A DNA stretch of 58,722 bases from an uncultured Flavobacteriales bacterium. GTDB lineage: Bacteria; Bacteroidota; Bacteroidia; Flavobacteriales; CAJXXR01. The position numbers were made by a program, and so were the translations under genes. Below, piece after piece: positions 34,241 through 42,573 of this stretch. Each line of letters starts with the position of its first letter. The stretch's first letter is position 1. The notes beneath the pieces were generated by a model that was not told the DNA's origin, made no database searches, and was given only the letters and a program-made list of their open reading frames with translations. Location of the stretch: contig CAJXXR010000019.1 in assembly GCA_913063375.1 (NCBI GenBank), positions 1-58,722 on the forward strand, written 5' to 3'.

Positions 34241-35401
34241 ATGAAAAAAACAGCACTTCTTGCGGCGCTAGCTTTTTGCCTATTGGGAAATAAAGTTAAA
34301 GCTCAAACTGGAAATGATACACGTGTTATTACAACAGCAGTACCTTTTCTAATGATTACCCCTAATTCCAAGGCTGCCGCAATGGGAGAAGCTGGTGTAG
34401 CGACTACTCCAGATGCAAATAGTATGTTTTGGAATCCATCAAAACTGGCATTTGTAGAAAAAAACTCAGGATTGAGTATTTCTTATGCTCCATGGTTGCA
34501 GAACTTAGTAGATGATGTAAATCTTACATATATCTCTGGTTTTTATAAACTGAATGATAAATCTACAATTGGAGCCAGTCTTAAATACTTTTCTTTAGGT
34601 AGTATTACCTTTAGACAAGATGCCGATGATATTGGATATCACTTTAATCCAAATGAATACGCATTTGATGTAGGTTATGCCTTAAAACTTTCAGAGCGAT
34701 TATCGGGGGGGCTTTCTTTCCGTTTCATCTACTCAGACCTTTTAGGTAATGAATCAGCTAGCGGAACAGAAGCTTCTACTGCAGGTACTTCACTTGCAGC
34801 TGATATTTCTGCATACTATACTAGTAAGACTTTTGATTTCCAAGGAAAAGATGCTAGATATACCTTAGGGATGAATATTTCTAATATCGGTAATAAGATA
34901 GCTTATTCTACAAGTGGAGATGAAGATTTTATTCCTGCCAACTTAAGAATTGGTTCAGGTTTAGAAATTGACATTGATGAATTTAATTCAGTTAACTTTG
35001 CTTTAGACTTCAATAAATTACTTGTTCCTACTCCACCTATCAGTAGTGATGTAGAGGATCCTTTTGGAGAAACAGGTGTTATAGAAGGAATTTTTGATTC
35101 ATTTGGAGATGCTCCAGCCGGAGACTCTGAACTTAAAGAAATCAATGTATCTATTGGTGCTGAATATTGGTACAACAAGCAGTTTGCTTTTAGAGCAGGA
35201 TTTTTCTACGAAGATGAATCTAAAGGGAACAGACAATATCTAACCTTTGGTGCAGGACTTAAAATGCAAGTATTATCACTTGACCTTTCGTACCTAGTTC
35301 CAACTACAACAGATGTTCATAATCCACTAAAAAACACGCTTAGATTTTCGCTAAACTTTGATTTGGATGCTTTCAAATCAAAATCTAATGCGGAAGGGTA
35401 A
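34241..35401 (+). CDS. porV: Type IX secretion outer-membrane shuttle PorV
   Basis: A 386-residue outer-membrane beta-barrel of the FadL-like fold. The signal peptide ends KVKAQ, and the mature start has the family pattern VITTAVPFLMITPNSKAAAMGEAGVAT followed by NSMFWNPSKLAF. PorV (LptO) collects cargo from the translocon and presents it to PorU. Immediate linkage to porU and gldJ supports the call. It ends 13 bases before ispF, so the two are probably cotranscribed. Confidence 0.93.
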   Translation: MKKTALLAALAFCLLGNKVKAQTGNDTRVITTAVPFLMITPNSKAAAMGEAGVATTPDANSMFWNPSKLAFVEKNSGLSISYAPWLQNLVDDVNLTYISGFYKLNDKSTIGASLKYFSLGSITFRQDADDIGYHFNPNEYAFDVGYALKLSERLSGGLSFRFIYSDLLGNESASGTEASTAGTSLAADISAYYTSKTFDFQGKDARYTLGMNISNIGNKIAYSTSGDEDFIPANLRIGSGLEIDIDEFNSVNFALDFNKLLVPTPPISSDVEDPFGETGVIEGIFDSFGDAPAGDSELKEINVSIGAEYWYNKQFAFRAGFFYEDESKGNRQYLTFGAGLKMQVLSLDLSYLVPTTTDVHNPLKNTLRFSLNFDLDAFKSKSNAEG

Positions 35402-35414
35402 ATAGCAAAAGACG

Positions 35415-35903
35415 ATGAAATCAATTCGAACAGGAATAGGCTTTGACGTCCACAAATTAGCTGAAGGAGCAGAATTCTGGCTAGGAGGAATACAACTAGA
35501 CCACCATAAAGGTGCTGTTGGACATTCGGATGCTGATGTTTTAATTCATGCAATTTGTGACGCTCTTTTGGGAGCAGCAGCCTTAGGAGATATCGGGAAA
35601 TTATTCCCTGATACTGATGCAAAGTATAAAGGGATCGATAGTAAAATATTACTTCGAGAGGTAATCAAAAGAGTGCGAGAAAAAGGCTACGAAATCTCGA
35701 ATATAGATTCAGTAGTGGCCCTCCAAGCTCCAAAAATTAAACCTCATATTCCAACTATGTGTGAATGCCTTGCAAAGGAACTAGCTGTAGATTTAGATCA
35801 AGTTTCTGTAAAAGCTACCACTACAGAACAAATGGGATTTGAAGGAAGAGAAGAAGGCGTATCAGCCTATGCTTCTGTACTAATATATAAAACCGCCAAC
35901 TAG
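35415..35903 (+). CDS. ispF: 2-C-methyl-D-erythritol 2,4-cyclodiphosphate synthase
   Basis: A 162-residue MEP-pathway enzyme. The zinc ligands are in GFDVHKL (Asp and His) and the later His in GHSDADVLIHA; the C-terminal KATTTEQMGFEGREEG is diagnostic. It makes the cyclic diphosphate on the way to isoprenoids, including the menaquinone side chain and undecaprenyl carrier. Its stop codon is inside the terminator hairpin at 35890-35916. Confidence 0.96.
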   Translation: MKSIRTGIGFDVHKLAEGAEFWLGGIQLDHHKGAVGHSDADVLIHAICDALLGAAALGDIGKLFPDTDAKYKGIDSKILLREVIKRVREKGYEISNIDSVVALQAPKIKPHIPTMCECLAKELAVDLDQVSVKATTTEQMGFEGREEGVSAYASVLIYKTAN

Positions 35904-35916
35904 GCGGTTTTTTTTT
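35890..35916 (+). terminator. Terminator overlapping the ispF stop codon
   Basis: AAACCGCC (35890-35897), a 5-base loop and GGCGGTTT (35903-35910), then six T. The stem overlaps the last ispF codons and the stop at 35901-35903, and the dgkA ATG comes 4 bases after the T run. Confidence 0.85.
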
Positions 35917-35919
35917 GAT

Positions 35920-36279
35920 ATGAAAAATAGACTGAAAGCAATTACAGATGCCGTAAACGGAATTAAACAGGGCTTTAGAACTGAAACACACCTAAAGATT
36001 CATACTGTCTGTGCTGTATCGGTTATTGGGGCTGCACTTTTATTTGACACATCAATGATCGAATGGACTCTTCTACTTCTTGCCATGGCAATGGTATTTA
36101 TCACAGAACTACTCAATACAGCAATTGAGGCTATATGTAATAAGATCCATCCAGATTTTGACACAGACATAGGCCTTATAAAAGACATAAGCGCAGGCGC
36201 CGTCTTAATAGCTGCAGTAATTGCAGGGATCATTGGCCTGATAGTTTTTCTTCCTAAAATTTTATCAATTATACCTTAA
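35920..36279 (+). CDS. dgkA: Diacylglycerol/undecaprenol kinase family protein
   Basis: A 119-residue DagK-family integral membrane kinase with three membrane helices. The family motif ELLNTAIEAICNK is present, as is the amphipathic start AVNGIKQGFRTETHLKIH. It phosphorylates diacylglycerol or undecaprenol using ATP at the inner membrane. It lies directly behind the ispF terminator, with no room for a separate promoter other than within ispF. Its stop overlaps the stop of the convergent DUF5686 gene (shared TTAA). Confidence 0.93.
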   Translation: MKNRLKAITDAVNGIKQGFRTETHLKIHTVCAVSVIGAALLFDTSMIEWTLLLLAMAMVFITELLNTAIEAICNKIHPDFDTDIGLIKDISAGAVLIAAVIAGIIGLIVFLPKILSIIP

Positions 36280-38747
36280 AGTAGATTTAACTTTAATCCA
36301 AATAAAAGGCTGTGATTGGTTTTAAAGTTCTCTCCCAATTCAACCGCCCAATCAACTCTAAGGAATTTGAAAATATTTTCTATTCCTATATAACCTTCTG
36401 TATAAGGTTTTTCTCCTTCCTCCAACAATCCATCAGCCCCTGCTACTAATTGCCATTTCAAGGTTCTTAAAAAAGGCACCTTATTAAGTACAAAGCCATT
36501 GAAATGATGAGAAACATGTCCCTCAATAAAAGCTTTATCAGTTGCACTAGAATGGAAAGGAAGTAAATGGAAGCTTTGCAAAATGGAACCTGAATAAGTT
36601 CCTCTGTCATCAGATCTTAAAAGCATTGTTTCATTCCCCAAGAAGAATACTTTATCCATCAACTGTAAATTATTCTTAGATAGAAAAGTTGAACCTTTTA
36701 TATCCCAAGCTGTTTTACCCAATAATCTTAAATTCATTTCTTCGCTGACTCCCAATTGTAGCAAAGAATAATCACTGCCATCAGTCCCCATTCCGATCCC
36801 AGATTTAAACCTCAAATACAAGTCTGGATTAGGATTCGATAAAATTATTTTACCGTATCGGGGGTTAGATTCATATTTCTGATTGTGTCGATATACCAAC
36901 TTAACATCGACAGCTATTTGGGTATTATCTTCCCAAGGCGCAACATTATTGACAGCATAATCTTGCCCTTTAAACTTCCAAGAATAATTGGTAGAATTTA
37001 AAACATTTGATCGTTGGAGAAACGACAGCTTCCCTTTGAAATACAATCCATGTAAAGGATTATCACGGTACGATAAGGAAATACCATCCCGTTGATACAC
37101 CTTTCGGTAATGCTTTTTTTCCATCAATGAAAAATACGATGACAGCATTGGTGAAATCGGTTCTTGATCATTGAATGTTGTAAGATCTGAGAATATAGAC
37201 AACCCAAATCGTACAGGTTTTATCCTATCGGGAACATAAGTAAAATCCAGCTTCCCCTTTATTTTTTTATCTGAAAGTCCATAAGCTATAACTCCATCAG
37301 CTTGATACAACTTCCTAGATAGATCGAAATCGTATTTTTTAATATAGCTTACTTTCGACTCCCACCTTAGCCCCTCAATAGGATTGAAATACAGATTCTT
37401 GAACAATCCATCAATTTCAATAGTCCTATACTTTTTACGTTTACGGAAACTTACCCCATCATACAGCACATCCATGACATCAATTTTCGCATACCTTCTA
37501 TCCATAGAGTCTAGGTAAACATCACTTTTATGATAACGCTCTATACTATCTTTCTCAAGATAATCTGAAACCTCTATAGGCGTCAATGCCAATGGTCTTA
37601 TTTGATTCCAAAAAGCGGAGTCTTTTTCTGTAACATCCTCCCCGGCACTAAAAACCTCATTGCCAAAAAACGAATTGTTATAATCAGTATTTAGTGTATA
37701 ATTCGAATAAAAATTGACCACATCATAATTGATCGTAAAGCCAAAAAGACTGAATTCAATTTGGAGGTTATTGGAGAATAATAACCAAAACCCATCCTGA
37801 GAAATATACTGCTGATCAAAATGAATATAATCTGCAAACTCCATTGGTACGGGTTTCATTAGGTTCAAATCAATACTATGTAAAACCCAATCATCCTCAA
37901 CAACAAAAATATACCCAGTAAAACAAGGGTCAATCTTCCGCTTAGGTTCAACTTTGATCTTATTAATTAATTTACCCGACTCATAGAATACCCCTTCCAA
38001 TTTATATCTATAGTAACCAAAAGCCTTATTTGAAATAGGGGAAATAAATGGTCTCTGGCTAATTCCGCCAATCTCAATATAGTTATCGTAGAAATTGATA
38101 TCCATATCTGACACCCGGTTAAAACTAATTCCAGTACTTTGACCTGAAACCTTCGATGCTATCATCTTTTCTTTATACTCATCAGGCTTTTGCCAATGAT
38201 AATCTGACAAGGCCTCCGATAGATATAAAATACCCAATTCAGAAGAATCGATTGGTTCATCCTGAGGCAAGAAAAAAGGAAGCTTTTCCGGGATAGAATC
38301 AAGCTTCATTACACTTTTTAAGTACGCTCTATTTGAATAGCTTAATAGGTGATCGTTAATGTTATCCTTATTTTCAATAACATTTCTAATTATCTTATCT
38401 GCAGGATTCTCTCCTTCAATAAGTACGATGTCACTAAATTGATAACTTTCTTCCTGAAGTATAATATTTAACCCTTCTTCAAAATGCCCCTCATTCAATA
38501 AAATTCTTTCAGACCTGAAACCTACAAATTGAAAAACTAAGGTATTTCCTTCAATAGTAGAAGGGCATTTTAATTGAAAGTTTCCATCCTTATTTGTCGT
38601 GGTACCTATACTTGAATTCTCGATATAAACGTTAACAAAAGGAAGTGCTTCACCCCCGCTATCTGCAACATGACCATGTAGAACCTTAGCACCAATTGCT
38701 GAGTATATTCCAACAAGGCTAAAGAGGAAAATAAATATATTTTTCAT
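36276..38747 (-). CDS. DUF5686 outer-membrane barrel, second paralogue
   Basis: An 823-residue predicted outer-membrane protein with the same layout as the protein at 9419-11968. A signal peptide (1-19) precedes a carboxypeptidase-regulatory-like domain (about 22-100, GHVADSGGEALPFVNVYI, GTTTNKDGNFQLK), then a DUF5686 region and a barrel. Shared late motifs include FLRVDWAVELGENF against FLQVQGVWRL and a FNGFVLNKVPFLRTLKW segment that parallels FQGLFLNHLPLFRKLNW. It lacks the terminal Phe and ends in NLL. Function unknown. No promoter recognised in the upstream 175 bases before the microprotein terminator. Confidence 0.85.
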   Translation of the reverse strand: MKNIFIFLFSLVGIYSAIGAKVLHGHVADSGGEALPFVNVYIENSSIGTTTNKDGNFQLKCPSTIEGNTLVFQFVGFRSERILLNEGHFEEGLNIILQEESYQFSDIVLIEGENPADKIIRNVIENKDNINDHLLSYSNRAYLKSVMKLDSIPEKLPFFLPQDEPIDSSELGILYLSEALSDYHWQKPDEYKEKMIASKVSGQSTGISFNRVSDMDINFYDNYIEIGGISQRPFISPISNKAFGYYRYKLEGVFYESGKLINKIKVEPKRKIDPCFTGYIFVVEDDWVLHSIDLNLMKPVPMEFADYIHFDQQYISQDGFWLLFSNNLQIEFSLFGFTINYDVVNFYSNYTLNTDYNNSFFGNEVFSAGEDVTEKDSAFWNQIRPLALTPIEVSDYLEKDSIERYHKSDVYLDSMDRRYAKIDVMDVLYDGVSFRKRKKYRTIEIDGLFKNLYFNPIEGLRWESKVSYIKKYDFDLSRKLYQADGVIAYGLSDKKIKGKLDFTYVPDRIKPVRFGLSIFSDLTTFNDQEPISPMLSSYFSLMEKKHYRKVYQRDGISLSYRDNPLHGLYFKGKLSFLQRSNVLNSTNYSWKFKGQDYAVNNVAPWEDNTQIAVDVKLVYRHNQKYESNPRYGKIILSNPNPDLYLRFKSGIGMGTDGSDYSLLQLGVSEEMNLRLLGKTAWDIKGSTFLSKNNLQLMDKVFFLGNETMLLRSDDRGTYSGSILQSFHLLPFHSSATDKAFIEGHVSHHFNGFVLNKVPFLRTLKWQLVAGADGLLEEGEKPYTEGYIGIENIFKFLRVDWAVELGENFKTNHSLLFGLKLNLL

Positions 38748-38862
38748 GTGGAACCGCTATTAAATTAACTTGATAGCGGGAATATATAAATAATTGCGAA
38801 CCTCAGAACTTAAATCAATACAATTCTTCGTTAACGAGGGTTAAAGTAAAAAAGTTTAGCAC

Positions 38863-38892
38863 AAAAAAAAAGTTGCTCATAATGAACAACTT
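38863..38892 (-). terminator. Terminator after the 47-aa membrane microprotein
   Basis: A 10-bp stem with one G-U pair (38870-38879 with 38883-38892) followed on the minus strand by at least seven T. Confidence 0.75.
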
Positions 38893-38921
38893 CCTAGTAA
38901 GATAGATCCTACTAATATTTT

Positions 38922-39065
38922 TTATACTTCTTGATCGTCTGAATTCGCTTTTGATTTATCAACAAAATAAGCGCCTATCCATGCTGGAATAATTCCAATC
39001 ATAAATAACATCATCCAGAAGGCCATCAAGAAAATAACAACAAATGCAAGTACTCCGATAAACAT
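38922..39065 (-). CDS. 47-residue membrane microprotein
   Basis: An open frame of 48 codons encodes a strongly hydrophobic N-terminal helix (2-30, with FVVIFLMAFWMMLFMIGIIP) followed by a charged tail (DKSKANSDDQEV). It has its own -7 promoter element (39087-39094) about 20 bases upstream and a good terminator 30 bases downstream, so it looks like a genuine single-gene unit rather than a chance frame. I do not recognise the family. It would sit in the inner membrane with the tail in the cytoplasm by the positive-inside rule. Confidence 0.65.
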   Translation of the reverse strand: MFIGVLAFVVIFLMAFWMMLFMIGIIPAWIGAYFVDKSKANSDDQEV

Positions 39066-39086
39066 AATTTAGTCTTTTTGATGCCC

Positions 39087-39094
39087 CAAATTTA
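39087..39094 (-). promoter_or_regulatory. Possible -7 element for the 47-aa microprotein
   Basis: TAAATTTG on the minus strand is an exact TAnnTTTG match, placing transcription about 15 bases before the microprotein ATG. The -33 region has no clear TTTG. Confidence 0.4.
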
Positions 39095-39153
39095 ACAATT
39101 TTTTTAGAAGTAGTCCTGATGATTACCTTAAATTTATAGAAAATTAATTAAAG

Positions 39154-40140
39154 ATGAATTTGAGCACTCTAGTTCCAAGTCCGGCTTATCCTTTTCACCT
39201 TGATTTTCAAAGTAAATTACTTTGTATCGGCTCCTGCTTTTCTGATAATGTAGGTCAAAGACTTGAGAATTTAAAGTTTAGTTGTTCTAATAATCCAGCG
39301 GGTATATTATTTAACCCTTCCTCCATTTTCCGATTACTTCACCTAGCTTTGAATGGAGATTCAATTAATGAAAGTCATATAATCCATAGGGATGGCTTGT
39401 ATTTTCATTTGGATTATCATTCACAAATTTATGCTACAACAAAAGAAGCCTTAATAGAAAAACTAATCTCCACGAATCAAAAGATTGGTAAGCAGTTATT
39501 AGATATTGATCTATGTGTAATAACTATGGGCACTGCCTGGGCGTATGAAAAAGATGGAATAGTTATCGCCAATTGCCAAAAGCTCCCCGCTAATCAATTC
39601 ACAAAAAAATTATTGGAACTTCATGAAATGCAAGAACAGTTTGATCGCTTTTACACCAGCCTTAAAGATATTAACCCATCCTGTAACATTCTATTTACCG
39701 TAAGCCCAATAAGACATTGGAAGGAAGGCGCCACGGACAATCAAGTAAGCAAAAGTATATTGCACTTACTCAAGCATGAATTGTGCAACAGGTATAAAAA
39801 TGTCTTTTACTTTCCTTCTTATGAAATATTAATGGACGAGTTGAGAGATTATAGGTTTTACTCAGAAGACCTTTTACATCCTTCTAAAATGGCTTTTGAA
39901 CATATCTGGGAACGCTTTAGCTCAAGTCTTCTTGACAAAAAGACTCTAAAGACAGCCAAAGCCATTCAGAAATTATTGATTGGACTAAATCATACCGTTT
40001 TATATCCTGAAGCAGAAAGTCATCTTAAACACCTAAACCACCTAAAAAAGGAAATTCTAGCTCTTCAAAGTCAAAACATTTCTTTGACTTCAGAACTAGA
40101 ATTAATTCAATCTAAAATAGAAGCCTTAAATAGGCCATAA
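39154..40140 (+). CDS. GSCFA-domain protein
   Basis: A 328-residue protein with the signature that names the GSCFA family, here IGSCFSDN, near residue 27, followed by NNPAGILFNPSSI. The family resembles SGNH/GDSL hydrolases: the Ser of GSCFS would be the nucleophile, and the segments ITMGTAWAYE and LHPSKMAFEHIW may carry the remaining catalytic residues, the last with the Asp/His pair region. The C-terminal 40 residues (about 285-325) are coiled coil. Substrate unknown; acetyl- or acyl-esterase is possible by analogy only. Confidence 0.88.
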   Translation: MNLSTLVPSPAYPFHLDFQSKLLCIGSCFSDNVGQRLENLKFSCSNNPAGILFNPSSIFRLLHLALNGDSINESHIIHRDGLYFHLDYHSQIYATTKEALIEKLISTNQKIGKQLLDIDLCVITMGTAWAYEKDGIVIANCQKLPANQFTKKLLELHEMQEQFDRFYTSLKDINPSCNILFTVSPIRHWKEGATDNQVSKSILHLLKHELCNRYKNVFYFPSYEILMDELRDYRFYSEDLLHPSKMAFEHIWERFSSSLLDKKTLKTAKAIQKLLIGLNHTVLYPEAESHLKHLNHLKKEILALQSQNISLTSELELIQSKIEALNRP

Positions 40141-40141
40141 A

Positions 40142-40172
40142 AAAAAGCGATTCAAATTGAATCGCTTTTTTT
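40142..40172. terminator. Bidirectional terminator between the GSCFA gene and exbD
   Basis: A 12-bp stem (AAAAAGCGATTC at 40142-40153 with 40159-40170) with A and T runs on either side serves the convergent genes on both strands. Confidence 0.85.
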
Positions 40173-40634
40173 TTATTTTGCTTTCTGACTTGCAGAATAA
40201 TTGATTTTATACTGCTGTACTTCTCTCAACTCTTCTTTAATATCAGTAATGATTCCCATGGTAACATTCTTATCCGCCTTGATGGAAGCAATCAACAATT
40301 TGATTTCCTTCTCATCTGCAGCATCACGGAATCCAACCACCCAAGATTGAATGTCTGAAAGATCCGCGAGCGCATCATTCAGCTGTATTCTTGGTTGATT
40401 ACCATACGTCTCAGCATCCATAGGTTCCCCAACAAAAATGTAGTTCACCCTAGACTTGTGTTTGATTTTTTTAGTTTCCATAGCTTGAGGTAAGATATTC
40501 TTTACCTTCATACTACTATCACGCATTACAGTGGATACCATGAAGAAGAATAGAAGCATGAAAACGATATCGGGCAATGAAGCCGTAGACATCTCCGGTG
40601 TTCCTCCGCCACCTTTCTTTTTAAACCTGCTCAT
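40173..40634 (-). CDS. exbD: ExbD/TolR biopolymer transport protein (second copy)
   Basis: A 153-residue ExbD-type protein: a short cytoplasmic N-terminus rich in Lys and Gly, then one membrane helix containing the essential Asp in ASLPDIVFMLLFFFMVST, and a periplasmic domain. With ExbB it forms a proton-driven stator that energises TonB-dependent receptors. It lies 5 bases after the other exbD. Confidence 0.9.
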   Translation of the reverse strand: MSRFKKKGGGGTPEMSTASLPDIVFMLLFFFMVSTVMRDSSMKVKNILPQAMETKKIKHKSRVNYIFVGEPMDAETYGNQPRIQLNDALADLSDIQSWVVGFRDAADEKEIKLLIASIKADKNVTMGIITDIKEELREVQQYKINYSASQKAK

Positions 40635-40639
40635 AATTA

Positions 40640-41173
40640 TTATCCTTTAACTGGTTCTGCTTCCGAAATATTCATCGGAATAGCCTTTTTAATCACCTTA
40701 GCATCCTCTTTTGATAAATCCTCATAATTCTTAGCGAATTCTTTTTGAGAAGCATCATTTCTCAATTCCATATAAGCCTGTGTCAATTGATCTTGTACCG
40801 ATATATACATATCATAACTAGTCAATCTATTGTTTTGCAAAGATACAACAGCAACTTGAGGACTATCAGACAAATCTTTCATTTTGCCTTGATTCATAAT
40901 AAATCCCTTTGCTGCATCCTTTAGCAAACTTATATTCATTGGTTCCTCCTCTACTAATAAATCATTATTAGCATTCACCATTACGATGAAAATATTTCTT
41001 GCAGGAATTTGAGGTGGCTTTGGTGCATCTTCTTCCGCCATAGGAGGAAGCATTCTTGCTATACCACGGTCATTGTTCATAGTAGTGGTTACTAGAAAGA
41101 AAATCAAAAGCAAGAAGGCAATATCTGCCATGGATCCTGCATTTATTTCTGGTGTTTTTCTTCTACCTGCCAT
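40640..41173 (-). CDS. exbD: ExbD/TolR biopolymer transport protein (first copy)
   Basis: A 177-residue ExbD paralogue with the proton-path Asp in SMADIAFLLLIFFLVTTTM and a longer periplasmic domain (45-177). Two different ExbD proteins in one operon is the usual arrangement in Bacteroidota, suggesting a mixed ExbD pair in the complex. Confidence 0.9.
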   Translation of the reverse strand: MAGRRKTPEINAGSMADIAFLLLIFFLVTTTMNNDRGIARMLPPMAEEDAPKPPQIPARNIFIVMVNANNDLLVEEEPMNISLLKDAAKGFIMNQGKMKDLSDSPQVAVVSLQNNRLTSYDMYISVQDQLTQAYMELRNDASQKEFAKNYEDLSKEDAKVIKKAIPMNISEAEPVKG

Positions 41174-41181
41174 ACCTATGT

Positions 41182-41604
41182 TTATTTAAACGCTTTAGCA
41201 ATTTCTGAAAATACTGCTGTTGCAATCGCTAAACCTGCTAACCAATAGAAAGCAATAAGACCTGTACCAACCCAACCTGATTGAGTGGAAGAAATCTCAT
41301 ATTTACTATACGATTTAATAACAGCGTCAGACGACATACCATTTGAAATTAAGTATACTACAAACAATACACCTACTCCGATAGCAACAGGAACCAATTT
41401 CTTAGGATTTCCTATTAATGTAATCATAGAAAATACTAAGGTTACAACGGCAGTAAGTATAACGAGATACTTAGTATACTCTAGTACAGGGCCTGCGAAA
41501 ACGCCAGCCGCTTCGTCGGAATCCGCACCCATGATTCTTACTATATAGTAAATACCAATGGCACTAAGGATTGCAACGATAAGTTTTAAAATCTTCTCGT
41601 TCAT
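41182..41604 (-). CDS. Unassigned four-helix membrane protein of the exb operon
   Basis: A 140-residue protein with four predicted membrane helices (about 5-24, 43-65, 72-88, 112-136). It has no charged membrane residue like the ExbD Asp. It sits 6 bases after exbB and 8 before exbD, so it is a fixed member of this transcription unit and may be an accessory subunit. I know of no assigned function. Confidence 0.75.
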   Translation of the reverse strand: MNEKILKLIVAILSAIGIYYIVRIMGADSDEAAGVFAGPVLEYTKYLVILTAVVTLVFSMITLIGNPKKLVPVAIGVGVLFVVYLISNGMSSDAVIKSYSKYEISSTQSGWVGTGLIAFYWLAGLAIATAVFSEIAKAFK

Positions 41605-41610
41605 AGTGTC

Positions 41611-42321
41611 TTATTTTTTAGCTTTAGCTTCATACTGAGCCAACAAGTCAACTAAAGATACTGAAGCATCTTCCATGTTGTTTACCAAACCATCAATCTT
41701 AGCGATGATATAGTTATAAAATACTTGAAGGATCATTGCTACGATCAAACCAAATACGGTTGTCAATAGGGCAACTTTAATCCCCCCAGCAACCAAAGAT
41801 GGTTGAATATCACCAGCAGCCTCGATAGCATCGAAGGCACCAATCATACCTATTACAGTACCCATAAACCCTAGCATTGGAGCCAAAGCGATGAATAATG
41901 AAATCCATGAAGTATTACGCTCTAATCTACCCATTTGAACAGATCCATAAGAAACGATAGATTTTTCAACCATATCCAATCCTTCATTAAATCTCTCTAA
42001 ACCTTGGTAAAAGATAGAAGCAACTGGTCCGCTTGTATTACGACAAACTTCTTTAGCGCCTTCCAATCCATTAGAATCTAAAGCTTCTTTTACTTTCTTA
42101 AGTAATTTATCTGTATTGGTTGTAGCCATATTTAGATAAATTATTCTCTCAATTACAAGTGCTAACCCTAAGATCAAACATAGAAGTACAACTCCCATAA
42201 ATTCAGGTCCACCTTCAATAAACTTTTGCTTAATGATTTGGTGAAAACTTGGTTCAGCTATTTGAGCAAATGTCGGTGCTACAGTTAAAAGTGCAGCACT
42301 TAGAAAAAACAGTTTTTTCAT
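41611..42321 (-). CDS. exbB: ExbB/TolQ/MotA proton channel protein
   Basis: A 236-residue protein with an N-terminal signal-like segment (1-20), a first membrane helix (about 42-60) and two later helices in the MotA/TolQ/ExbB domain: APMLGFMGTVIGMIGAFDAI and IKVALLTTVFGLIVAMILQVFYN. The conserved cytoplasmic segment after helix 1 (LERNTSWISLFIALAP) is present. It is first in the exbB-exbD-exbD operon that transduces proton motive force to TonB. No TonB gene is in this operon. Confidence 0.92.
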   Translation of the reverse strand: MKKLFFLSAALLTVAPTFAQIAEPSFHQIIKQKFIEGGPEFMGVVLLCLILGLALVIERIIYLNMATTNTDKLLKKVKEALDSNGLEGAKEVCRNTSGPVASIFYQGLERFNEGLDMVEKSIVSYGSVQMGRLERNTSWISLFIALAPMLGFMGTVIGMIGAFDAIEAAGDIQPSLVAGGIKVALLTTVFGLIVAMILQVFYNYIIAKIDGLVNNMEDASVSLVDLLAQYEAKAKK

Positions 42322-42387
42322 TTTTGTCTGGTTTGATGGTTTGCTTTTACTTTTTATATTTTAGTAAAAATTCCTAACTATTTTCAG

Positions 42388-42474
42388 CAGAGAGGAAGGG
42401 ATTCGAACCCTCGATCCCCTCACGGGGAAACACGCTTTCCAGGCGTGCGCCTTAAGCCACTCGGCCACCTCTCT
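42388..42474 (-). tRNA. tRNA-Ser (GGA anticodon)
   Basis: An 87-base cloverleaf on the minus strand. The acceptor arm AGAGAGG pairs with CCTCTCT and the discriminator base is G. The anticodon loop is CTGGAAA within a 5-bp stem (CACGC/GCGTG), so the anticodon is GGA. A long variable arm (TTCCCC...GGGGAT), as in class II serine tRNAs, and GGTTCGAATCC in the T arm complete it. The 3' CCA is not encoded. Confidence 0.95.
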
Positions 42475-42573
42475 ATATTCATTTCTATCTATTCAAACTC
42501 CAAAATATCGAGGGGTTTCCAAGAACAGTCGCCAAATTACAAAAAAAAATGTTTAAACGATGTATTTTTTTTG

